In this document: in pieces, positions 46,290-57,200 of the stretch
Numbering within the stretch: position 1 is the first letter of the stretch
Layout of the letters: the number at the start of each line of letters is the position of its first letter
Origin: Phaeotremella fagi
Lineage: Eukaryota > Basidiomycota > Tremellomycetes > Tremellales > Phaeotremellaceae
Assembly (NCBI GenBank): GCA_001599715.1
Contig: BCHU01000012.1
Location: 558,001-622,000, forward strand
Direction: 5' to 3'
DNA length: 64,000 bases
Notes under the pieces: model-generated
What the model was told of the DNA's origin: nothing
What the model saw: only the letters and a program-made list of their open reading frames with translations
Databases searched by the model: none
Translations under genes and position numbers: made by a program

Positions 46290-49097
46290 CTATATCTTCT
46301 TCTTCCTCCCCAACCCCCCAAACTCTTCCCTCGCAACCAACCACATAGCAGTAACACAGACCACATCCTTCAAATTCTCTTCACTCAGCGCAATCTCTTT
46401 GATCCTCTTCATCATCTCCTTATCCCTAGTCCCATCTCCAGCAGTACCACCAGACAACGAGGCCAGACTAACACTCTCCAATCCCAATGGTATCTTCAAC
46501 TGACCAATAACTTTAGGATGATGAGGTGCAGGTGTCAAAGTACCTAGTAATTGTCTGTGACCAGTTTTCTTGATCCAGATACTACACGTCCAAGGTGTTT
46601 CTGAATCCTCTGGATCGGATTCTTCATCTTCACCACCACAGTTGGTTGCCGATTCGTCATTGTTGATTGTGTTGGTTATACTCGAGGTTTCTTGGAGGTT
46701 ATCGTTCACAGTCAAAGGCGAGGGCGAGGGTGAAGATGATCTTCTAGGTGAGGGTGAGGCAGATGCTGAAGTTCGTCGGACTGGCCAAGGTCGGTTATCA
46801 AGATTAGGTGATGGATGGGGTGAAGCAGTAGATGGCGGTGCGGGCGCTGGCGAAGCTGATCTCGAAGGAAGTTGAAGTGTCAAAGAAGTCTTTGATCCCA
46901 TCTGATCACCATTCCCATGCGTTAAATTTAAATTATTGATATCATTAATCAACTGAGAAGGTCCACGAGATTTAGATCGATTCCTACTCCCACCGTCATA
47001 AGTTAATTTCGTCGAGCATCGAGCCAAAGCTGAACCTGGACCACCGAAATTCGAGTGATTTCGCATTTTAACCCATTCGAAGACGACATCTTCAGAATCA
47101 CCATCCGAGTTTCCTGCACCATGGATAAGATCCATTCCAGCCGCAGCAGCAGCTGATAGATGTTGTGCCCAACCTTCAGAATTTTTTCTTGCCCATTTTC
47201 TCACTGTCCATGTATATCCAACAGGTCGACTTGAAGGTATCAAAGGAACAACATTGTTTCCGTCTAAGACGTCAAGTTTATTGGGTGAGGTGGATGGTAA
47301 ACCCAAACCTAGAGCACTGACGTTAGGTGAATTGATGGTCAGACCTGTAACAGCTCCATTCGTCGATATCAGAGAACCAGAAACTCGTTTATGAACAGAA
47401 GGTGAAGTACCGAAAGTCGGTTGACCAACGTGTACATAATCGGTCAAAGGTAAACCAGAATTCAATGGTGCTTTCAAATGATGGGAGGGTGCCATTTGTG
47501 AGAAACTTGAATCATTCTCCAAAGAATTGAAAGATTGCGTAGGTGATTTCTTAGCTCTTGAGATAACGGGATTACCAGAATTGGGAAACAAATTGATGTT
47601 ACCGGTATCTTCGCCGTTCTTTTTCTTGAACATTTTACCGAAAAATTTGCGAGTGTTACCGTTACCGATAGTATTACCACCTGAAGTGTTATCGCCAGTT
47701 TGAATATCTTTATTACTTTGAAAGACGTTATCGAATTTGAAGTTTTTCATATCCAGACTAGCTCTGAAACCTGATTTCGAGGGTGAAACTTTGTCCTCAA
47801 CTCTTGAAACTGTGGGTGATAGCGTTGGGATAGTTGAATTTGAGTTCATCGAGACTGGTCTACCGGAACGAATTCTGTTCAATGGATCGTGCTCATCTGG
47901 GGATATCGATGAAGGGTTATGTAGAGTTTGTTGAGACACCGGGACCCAAACTTCTGATGGTTCTAGTATTCCAACTCCATTAATGTCTAGCGTACGTTTG
48001 AGGAACTAAAGAACGATTTTGATCAAAAATGAATTCTATACCTATAACACAAAGCAAAACATACCTTTGCGACTTTACTATCAGTTCCAGCATCGCAAAC
48101 AGTCGTATGGTGCATGACATTATGAACAGCAAGGTTGTAAAGCGGAACGATCCTTTTCCCAGCAGTCCCAGAAACACTAGAAGCCGCACTAGAAGTGAAA
48201 CTTCGACTGGAATGATTAGAATTGATCGACGACGATCTTTTCAAATTCGATGTAGTCTGTGAATTGTCGTTATCAGACTGATCGTTAGATATCGATGGGT
48301 CGATGGAGGAATCTGATAAATCAACGATTTGATCATCTCTCTTGCTAGAAAGAGAGGATTTGTTTAAAGGATCCATTTCAGTGGGTGATAGACCGGGTGT
48401 TGGGGGTGCACTCAGAAATCCATCTTTGGTAGTCCCAGTCCCAGTTGTCGAGACACTTCTCAGTGAAACCATTCCAGACGCTGATCGTTCTCTACCTCTG
48501 TTATTGTTTTTCATGACTAATTGGATTTGAAGATTCATTGGGTTTTTACCAGTCGTAGGTGGTGGTTTGACGATGACAAATGTCTGTATTAATGTTTTAT
48601 ATTTAGTCACAAACACGAAAATAAGAATGGTATTGGATGGCACCCACCTCAACGGCCATTTTCGCACGTCGTTTCCTCATCGTCGTCTCCATGCTCAACC
48701 CAGTCATTCCAGAAGCTACACTCATAGGTCTTTCCCTCGATCTCCCCGAATTCTTAATCTTCCTTTCGCCAACACCCAATAATTCCGGATCAACAATGAC
48801 AACACTCGCACCTGAACTTTTACGTCTGTTGTTATCAGGATTGAAACCATCTTCAAACGAATCTTCAGATGAAGATTCTCTCGCTGGTTTGAGTGATGGT
48901 CTGATGGGTTTGGCGGTGTTGGATGAGGATAGGGTGGGTGAACGTGGATTTGATGGACCTGCTATTGGAGATGATGAGGAGGAGCTTGAAGCGGGGTTGG
49001 TGCCATTACCATTATCGTTGTTGTTATCGGTTGAGAAGATGTTGAGTGGATTAGGTATCGATGAGAAGTTATTAGTGATGTTACTGAAGAACGGCAT
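46290..49097 (-). CDS. Ser-rich conserved protein of unknown function
   Basis: Three exons give about 890 residues. Most of it is Ser/Asn/Pro-rich and disordered. Three patches look folded and are probably conserved. One is GKRIVPLYNLAVHNVMHHT through DAGTDSKVAK, continuing over an intron to FLKRTLDINGVGILEPSEVW. A second is GYTWTVRKWARKNSEGW with the nearby DVVFEWVKMR. A third, near the C-terminus, is WTCSIWIKKTGHRQLLGTL followed by KVIGQLKIPLGLESVSL and NLKDVVCVTAMWLVAREEF. I do not recognise the family. The layout, beta-rich patches spread through linkers, would suit a membrane-associated scaffold, but that is a guess. Translation starts at ATG 49095-49097 (MPFFSNITNNF). Confidence 0.7.
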
Positions 49098-50238
49098 CGT
49101 AGTGACGCGTTCAAAGTGATGGTTGTGGTGTAGGATGGATGGCGATAAATTATAACGGATTTATTATGCTTATAATCGTTTGGAATGAGTGTAATAAACC
49201 TCTTGTCTTTCTCGTTATGATGGTTCCATGTATATCTAAATGATGAAAATTTGACCAAAGAAATGCTGAGAGTGGATTGAATTGATTGATCAAGTAAAAA
49301 TTGTTATTGATCGTGCAGATTGGAGTGGTACGATAGAAATCCTTCCTTTTCCTTTTGGATATCGAAGACCTCCTTTACCATCCGAATTGGAAATATCTAT
49401 CTAAATCGAAAACGACATTGGGGAATGGTGACAAGATGGGTATGAATGGATGTTGTTATGCTTGAATAGTTATTTCAAGAAAATTAAACTATGTTGTAAA
49501 CAAATAAAGGTGATAGGTTCAGGTTCAGGTTGTCAACCGTTATTACGCAGTGGCGGTATGGATAAAGTCGACAAAAGTCTTGGGAGTCTTGGAGGTGGTG
49601 GATTGATTCGAGTAGAATCAAGATGTAAGATATATTGTGACCACTACTGACTACAGCAAGTAGAATGAATGAACGCGAAAATTAAAGTATAAACTTGAAT
49701 GAATACACAAAGTTACTTTTATTTACTCAACTCGTACCATTCATTCACTCATTCACCCATTTAACGGATCAACGGACCCTGAATGTTGTTGTAAAAAAGG
49801 TGTTGACTGGTCAATTTATCGGGGACCGAATGGGGAGCTAACCGAATGGTGGTATGACTAAAATATTTCACAAGGTGTTGCTGTTGTCACTTTATGATCA
49901 AGAGACGAGGTCTCAATGGAGATGGAGATCAACTTCCAACTTCCAACTCCCAAACTCTCACCATCTCACCTCCTCATTGGTCATTGATCAAACCTTTTAA
50001 TTCACTCATAACAAATCTCCGTCTTTTATCTCGGTCATCAACCAAAAAAGAACAATGCATATCCGTCCATCAAAACCGATGACCGTGATTTTCTTACCAC
50101 AGAGATTCGTAAGCATAGCAGAATGAATACTTGTACTGTATCGTCTGCTATCAAAGTAAAAGATACATACAAAATACATCCAATGGTATAAGCAGCACTA
50201 TTTAATACGAGAATAAAAATCCAGTGAAAAGGAACCCT
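49098..50238. other. Intergenic region
   Basis: About 1.1 kb between the start of the Ser-rich gene and the end of NOG2, both on the minus strand. Small open frames have no support. No RNA gene pattern was recognised. Confidence 0.45.
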
Positions 50239-53166
50239 CTATCTCCTCCTCATCTTTGATTTCTTTTGACCAGTGGGTTCCTCATCACCCCTACGATCTC
50301 TTTTACCAATGACTTTTGGGATCTTTCGATCTCTATTCTTATTTTTGACATTCTACACGATCTATCAGCTTTCCTGAACTCATAAAAAATTCCATGCAAT
50401 ATAAAATACTCACCGCAGTAGTGAAGAAATTAGTTGCCTTCTTTTTATTCGTAGTCATTCTTGATTTTTTAGGTTGATTACTTTCCTCATCTGAATCTAC
50501 TGCTCGAGCTGTGGATTTGTCAGTATGGATAAGATAAATGCAGTAATGTCAAACACACCTTTTCCAGCTTTCTTTTCCGACGGTGCGGTATCAATCTCCT
50601 CATCAACTTCTTCTTCATCCTCTTCGTCATCTTCCTCCTCCTCATCCTCCTCAACGCCACCTTCAGTAGCCATCGAAGCATCACCAGGGAAGACGTCATC
50701 CCAAGCCAATTCTTCTTCCTCTTCCTCCTCATCCTCATCCTCATCTTCCTCCTCTGCCCCCTCCATCTCCTCAAACACACCTTCATCATCACTATCCAAT
50801 CCATCACCCTCAACATCCTCAACAGGTTCCATTTCTGAATGTCTTCTAGCATCCTCCCCAATAAATTTAGACATCGTAACAATCTTACTGAGAGGTTGTT
50901 CAACCCCTTTGATCGATCTACGTTTTTCACCAAGTAATTCACCAAGATATCTTTCCTGAGCTTCCATCTCTTCGAGACTTTCCGCACCAGGTAAAGCGTT
51001 CTCAATCTCGGCTGAAGTCTTGGTCGTCGTCGTTGTTGTTGAATCAGCGACATCAACTTCCTTGGTTTGTTTTTCAGTGATATCTTTCGAAGGTGGTTGA
51101 ACGAAGAATGGGATTTTACCACGGATCCAATCGTTTAACACCATTTTAGCAGCAGCTTCTTGATCTGGTTCACCACCTTTTAGCAATTTACCAGACTTTC
51201 TTGCGATAGCTGTCAACATCAACGTAGCACCTTCTTCCCCTTTCCAACCACCTTCAACATGTTCCAACCCATACGTTCTTTCTAAGTATTCTTGTCGAAC
51301 TCGTTCGAGTAGAGAAGGGATATGTTCAGCTGGAGTTGCAAGATTCTCAACTCTAACGACACCTTTTAAAACCGTGTCTGTGTCCGAATCTTTAGCTGAA
51401 ACAGGGACGATACCTGGACAATCGATCAAGTAGATTCGACGCATTAACGTGATATATTGCCAAACTTTAGTCTCTCCAGGAATCGGTGCAACAGTACAGA
51501 CCTTCTTCTTTTTCAAGGTGTTGATGATACTTGATTTACCGACGTTTGGATATCCAATGAAACCGACAGAAATTTGTTTCTTATCTGAATGAAGGACAGA
51601 GAATTGACGAAGTAATTGAATAAGTGATCCTTTACCGAAAGAGTTGTTGATCGAAGCGTGGAAAGCGATTGTTGGAGCAGACAAAGAAAGATGTTTGACC
51701 CAACGAGCCTAAGAAAAAGAGTCAGTGAACGTCCACAAAGTAGTGTGATTCAAAAGATCAAAAGCTAATTTTCATAAAGTGTCCGTCCCGAAACTAAGAG
51801 ATTCAAAGTGAAATGTGTTTCTTAAATAAACAGTTCAAATCTCAACTCTGTCGGTACGACCATTCAATCCTCCTGAACCCCTCACCAGTCTCCAAAACGG
51901 ATGACATGGTTTTTTGGTCTCTGAACTTCAAGACGAAGTCTGAGATGGGGTATAAAGCGGGGGAAAGACTCGTTCTCCCACTCTCGTAACAGTCCAAACA
52001 CGTATCGGTCGCTGAAGCGGTGTGTATGGCCTTGACTTGAGTGTGGGTTGGTGGGTGGGGAGATGGAATTTTACAGAAACGAGAACATGAATTCAATAAC
52101 TCACAGTAACCCATGTAGGAACCAGATCGACTTTATTCAAAACATAAACCAACTGTTTATGAGCTTTTTCCTTTCTCAAAAATTCGACCACAGGTTTACA
52201 TCTCGTACCCAACGGATCTCTAGCGTCAAGAACATGAATAACGACATCGGACGAATCGAGAACTTTGTAAAGTTCACCCCAGATTCTTCTGGATGTACCC
52301 TTGGCATAGATTGGTTCACGAGCACCGTTGGATGTAGGATGATAAGTTTCTGATGTGAATGTGGAAGCGTCGATTTCTAAAAAAGATTTAATTATTAAAA
52401 AGAAGAAATTGTTGACGATCTCATGTACGTACCATTGGGATTGGCAGCTGCAGCAGCTGAAGATGATTCTCCTAGTTCCTCAATACTACCCATATCAAGT
52501 CTAGGTCGTTTACGTTGAGCCTTTGGACCAAAAGTATTCGAGAAAGGTTCAGTTTCGACGATATGAACTCGCTAAAAGAGCACAATCAATTAGCACAAGT
52601 CAACAAAGCCAAAACTATCACTGAGATAAACATACCTTGCCCTCAGTCTTGGATTCATCCTCTAACAAACCCATGGGTAATTTGTTACGTCTCAAAAGGA
52701 CAGAATAGGGATTAGCTTTCTGAGCACTGAGTGCAGTTCTAAAATGATCTAAAGCGGTTTGTGAAATGACTCTAGTGTTTCCTATTAAACACATATATGT
52801 TAGTCTTAAGAATTAAATTATGATGATTTTTTTCGAAGGGGGACTCACCAAACCACCTTCTATCAGCTTTAATACGACCAGGTTCAGCTTCAGCTTCCCC
52901 CTTCTGGAAAGCAGCAGCCTGGATGATTTTCCCATCACGATCTCGTACGGCTTTACCACCGTTCAACATCTTAACTCTAGAAGCGGCTTTAGCATCTCGA
53001 TAGAAATTTTCACCTTAACCCTGGTGTCAGTATGACTTCTTCTGCTGTTTGAACGTAGCGACATACCTTTAACCTTCTTCAAGGTAAATTCACCAGACGA
53101 AGCTGATGATTTAACTTTACCGAAACCAGGTGTTGATTTCCTATCATGATTCTTTCCTTTACCCAT
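50239..53166 (-). CDS. NOG2: Nucleolar GTPase Nog2 (GNL2/NGP1)
   Basis: A circularly permuted GTPase for pre-60S ribosome maturation and export, about 735 residues. The N-terminal NGP1NT domain begins [19 protein letters not shown] and includes [18 protein letters not shown]. Permuted motifs follow in order: [18 protein letters not shown]4 [12 protein letters not shown]1 [21 protein letters not shown]2-region [14 protein letters not shown] and G3 LIDCPG. The C-terminal third is strongly acidic (Glu/Asp runs, 50580-50770) and ends in a Lys/Arg-rich tail, KSKMRRR. One intron, 51709-52104, is 396 nt, far longer than the rest (50-65 nt), and hosts an H/ACA snoRNA. It shares a divergent upstream region of 225 bases with a complex I gene. 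Confidence 0.95.
51777..52050 (-). ncRNA. snR191: Intronic H/ACA snoRNA, snR191-like
   Basis: Lies in the long intron of NOG2, sense with the host. Hairpin 1: lower stem CCCAC-A-CUC (52047-52039) with GAG-A-GUGGG (51985-51977); pocket guides AGUCA (52037-52033) and GUUAC (51990-51986); upper stem closed by AG-G-CCA-U-ACAC with GUGU-U-UGG-A-CU. H-box-like AGAACG (51976-51971) starts 14 nt after the upper stem. Hairpin 2: guides AGAGU (51849-51845) and UAGUU (51796-51792) flank a stem of GAGAUU with AAUCUC. ACA (51782-51780) is 15 nt past that stem and 3 nt before the proposed 3' end. The guides fit GUAAC-U-A-UGACU and AACUA-U-G-ACUCU, helix 69 of 25S rRNA. Yeast snR191, also in NOG2, is known to modify these two sites. 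The 5' end and H box (last base not A) are less sure. Confidence 0.85.
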
Positions 53167-53391
53167 TTTGAAAGATAGATCTGAAAATAAAATTGAATAT
53201 TTATTTTATTGGGTGTAAGAAAAGAAGAAACCAACGTCTGGCAGATTGGAATTTAAGTAAATTTCAAAAAGTAATTTTATACTCTTACGTAAAATTACTT
53301 TCCCTTACCTTTACCCCCTCGTTGCACTAAACTATCACACTGTACACCAAAACGTTAACATCTCTCCATAAATTCACCAACAACAAAAAAG

Positions 53392-53779
53392 ATGTCAGGT
53401 GTATATAGATATCTGGTAAGTCTTCCCTCTCCCTCCCCCCTTGATACAACAACTAAAGCAAGTAAACAGCAAAGATCAGCGCACGAATCACCCGTAATCT
53501 TCTATTCCCTAGCACTAGGTTTCTTGGGTAAGTCCTACCTTCCCCCCGTGCCATCCAACACCAGACTAAAGAAAGAAAAACCAAATAGGTCCAGTGATGG
53601 TAATAACCGTACCACCAATCCGTAAATCCTTCGGTTGGCGTCCAGCAGAAAGAGTCCCCACTACTTTCCCTCGTATGTCCCCCCTGTTCTTTGTTTTTTT
53701 TCTTGATTATAGGAACTGAAAGATTGTTTTAGTTCCTAATAGACCTAGAAGACCTACTGTTGGATATGAAGATCCTTGA
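53392..53779 (+). CDS. NADH:ubiquinone oxidoreductase 9.5 kDa subunit
   Basis: A small accessory membrane-arm subunit of mitochondrial complex I, about 70 residues from four exons. After MSGVYRYL, exon 2 gives QRSAHESPVIFYSLALGFLG, with one hydrophobic helix. Exon 3 continues PVMVITVPPIRKSFGWRP, and exon 4 ends RPRRPTVGYEDP at TGA 53777-53779. The pattern SHExPxIFYS...GPV..xTVPPIR..(F/Y)G..xxxxxP.(T/S)(Y/F)P.P..PR..P.GY(D/E)D is that of the fungal 9.5 kDa subunit described from Neurospora. Its length is normal and nothing is missing. It is divergent from NOG2. Confidence 0.88.
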
Positions 53780-54279
53780 TTCCGATAATCTATTGGATAG
53801 GAAATAATCGGAATTGTGAAGTATGTTTACGGAGTCAATGGGGATGGTAGTTGAATGCATTCGATTTTGGAAATGGTTGAATATCGACTTGATTCTCTTT
53901 GACGTGTTTCTGCTGATCATCAGGTTTACTTACTATTGGAAAGGAATTGAGTATGATCTACTGATTCATTCTCAGACTCATACCTGATCTATATCAGAAG
54001 CTCAACCTCACCAACGAAGATATAAACCATCCCTTCAATACTGGATTCAAGAGAGGTTCAAAAAAGCTCAAATACAACAACAACCGAACACCATGAAAAA
54101 ATCTATGCAATGCATTGTCCATAATCAAAAGAAATCGTGTCAAACCACTCATCAAATCATTAAATTAGAAATATAGTTTCAAAAGACTAAATGTGGATAG
54201 AAAAAAACGTCCATCAGAGCAACAAAGCGAAAAATACTTGGTCAAACCCAAACCTCATTCTAAAACCAATCAGTCCAGT
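53780..54279. other. Convergent 3' region
   Basis: About 500 bases between convergent stops. The open frames at 53729-53920 and 54191-54417 are not supported. If the chitin synthase uses one more intron, its stop moves to 54255. Confidence 0.45.
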
Positions 54280-57200
54280 TCAAACCAAAAATACAAAGCA
54301 CATACCAGCAAGCACCACCTCGATAACCCTATTAATCCTATCTTTGATCCCCCCCAAAGGTATCCCAAATTCAACCTCCAACCTCTGTCTAACAACCTTC
54401 TTCGTCAACTGATCTAAATCCGCATCCCTACATATCCTCCGGACAGAATCCATCAATTGTTCATCAGTGATATGACTCGAATCCATTAATTCGTTGGTTG
54501 ATGTTGAAGGGAGGTTGAGTTCTGGTAAGAGCTTTATTGGGGGGTTGTACGGAGATTGATTGTTTGGTGATAGGAGATTAGTTTTTGAAGTGATGTTGGG
54601 GTTGGGTGTTGATAGTGAATAGGAAGAGTTACGGTGTTCAAGTGCGTTTTGACCGTAGAACGATCCTCCGAAACTTGACATTCGGGGTAGATTGGTTGGT
54701 TGTTGATAAGGCGAAGATGAGACTGGTTGTTGTTGATACGGAGAAGTGAAGGAATAGACTGATCGATTATCGATTAAACCATTCAATCCAGTTGTTGAAT
54801 TACCGTGTAAACCTTGGCTGGCGGCATAAGATAATCGTGGGTTCTGGTTTGGATTTGAGAAAGTTGACTGTGGTCTTGAATACGACGTGCGATTCTTCAA
54901 ATCGTTGAATGAAGGAGTGGGCGAGATGACATGTTGATTCATCTGATAATCGTAAGGTGTGTTAGAATAAATCGAGGTTGGTTTCGATTCATAATATTCT
55001 CCACCTTCCTTTGGTTGAGGTACGTAACTACCTGACGAATGATTGGATTCATGATCCCATAATTCGTTTCTACCAGTGGATCAGGGTTTGAGATGACTGG
55101 TTTGACTGAAGACTCGTTGACTTACTCATAATCATTCCAACTTTTTAGCGGGATCGATCTAGGATCGAATTTACCTTCATCCTAAGATCCGATTATCAGC
55201 GAAAATAGCCAAAAGAGAAGATCAAACACATACATGAATAACAACTTTCTTTCCGTTATCACCAACGACTAATAAAAAACTCCATCAGTACCCGAAAAAC
55301 CAACGCAAAGACGTACCAAGTCTGGTAGAACCCCAACTGAAATCGTCCATCTTCCAGAACGAATATAACGGCAAGAAGAAACTGAAAACTGGTATAGCGA
55401 GAATATAGACTACACGATTCAGTCAGTCGCGTCTTATTGTAGAAGAAACAACGAACATATCATCCAAGCTACCATATCCCATCTCATCCTAAACACGAAA
55501 ATCAACGCTTGAAGTCCATAAATCGCAGCTAGCATGATGATAGATAAAGTAGGTATCGTACTACCATTATGAACGATCAGATAAATGAGATATCCAATCT
55601 ACAAACACAGAAATCCATTAGTTCTTTTCCCTTGGCAATTCCAGTCTCCACTCACATAAGCAACAGTAACAGGAGCCACGACGGTACTAAGTAAATCGAT
55701 GAACACCACGAACCGCATAGAGAAACAACAGAATCCACAAAGTTGTTCCAAAAACACCAACTCCGCTAGATTATGTATCGTCGAATTGATCCATCTTCTT
55801 CTTTGACTGAGTAAGACGGCCGCTGAATCAGGAGCGACAGTCTGTGCAAAAGCGTCCCTGACGAATTTGGTTTTATACGATGGGAAATGTTTCAAGACTA
55901 GGGTGGTGAGATATCTGTCTTCTCCAAGATGAAGTAGATTTTTTAGATGGAGGGTGTCAACGCGGTCCTCTGAGTAATCGGTTATCACTTGGTTAGAGAT
56001 GAATAGGGGTTTATGGGTGTCCGGAGTTCGTAATCTGTACATGGAGAAACAACCTGGTAAACAGGTGATGGAACCGAATAATGATTCAAAGGATTTAGCC
56101 AGATGATGAGAAATGAAATATTCGTATACCTAGGATAATCAGTTAATGAATAGGAGGAAAGAAAGTAAACCTACCTGTGCCATAGTCACAATAGACTGTT
56201 TAGCATTAGAAATCGAAGTCTCGCCACAAACTCCGATAATCTTCTTGTCGTGCATCATCCTAAAACCAGTCAGAGACAAACACCGATCAACCTCGACATC
56301 GTCCCAACTCACGCAGAAACCAATCTATTGAGTGAGAATTCATCAACAGTAGTATCCGCATCAACCATAAACAGATATTCATAAAACGAAGGATTAACTC
56401 CAATAACATTCTTGATCTGATGATACATCTCCAATTCAAGTGGGTTCATGGGGGAGTTGAAATGAATCTAAAGGATGCACCCGCGGTATCAATTAATCAA
56501 ACCCCCCAACTTTTCACGGTTCAATTCCACTTACCTTGTTTAGGAAATGCATTAACAACATTTGAGAATCTCTTTTACCTCTGTTACCTGGTTTAGGTCT
56601 TTCCGACGGTTTACCAACTTTAACAATGACCAGATAAGGAACGACGTGACCTGAACATTCGTATAACCCAGCATAAACTTTCCCCATGTTATGTTGTTTA
56701 GCACCTTCACCTAGAGATTGGAAACTGAGAGGTTCAGGATCGACATTAACGTCGACACCTAGGATATCTAACACGATCGCAGGTGTCGGTTTATCGTTAC
56801 CATAACCTTTGATGTTACCGTCACAAATGACACAAAGCAATTTCCTTTTATCGTCGTATTTCAATCTCACCAACGAATCTATGGTTCTTCGTAACGATTC
56901 CTCACCCTCCGTATAACATGGTACCTGACATATAACAAATTTATCATGATTCTCCGGTGCCCTTGAAGATCCGAAATAAAGTGCTGCTAAGAATTTAAAT
57001 CCAATGATAGCAACCATAACACATGAAAGTGCCAACAGTATGTAAGAAGAGAATTGACATTGTGGTGAATCTCTGGTATCGACTTTACCGATGATGAATA
57101 AATTTCGAAGACACGTCTGTTGATTGTTGACAGTATCTACTCCTATAGTTGACGAAAGTCCGTTAAACAATGAAGTGATATCTTGACCGGAATTATAAGT

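Noticed and set aside
50525..50959. Plus-strand Ser-rich open frame of 144 codons
   Set aside because: Antisense of the acidic tract of NOG2; poly-Glu codons read as poly-Ser on the other strand.
51842..52114. Open frame of 90 codons inside the NOG2 intron
   Set aside because: Runs across a good GTGAGT donor and covers the snoRNA; the protein sequence has no family features.
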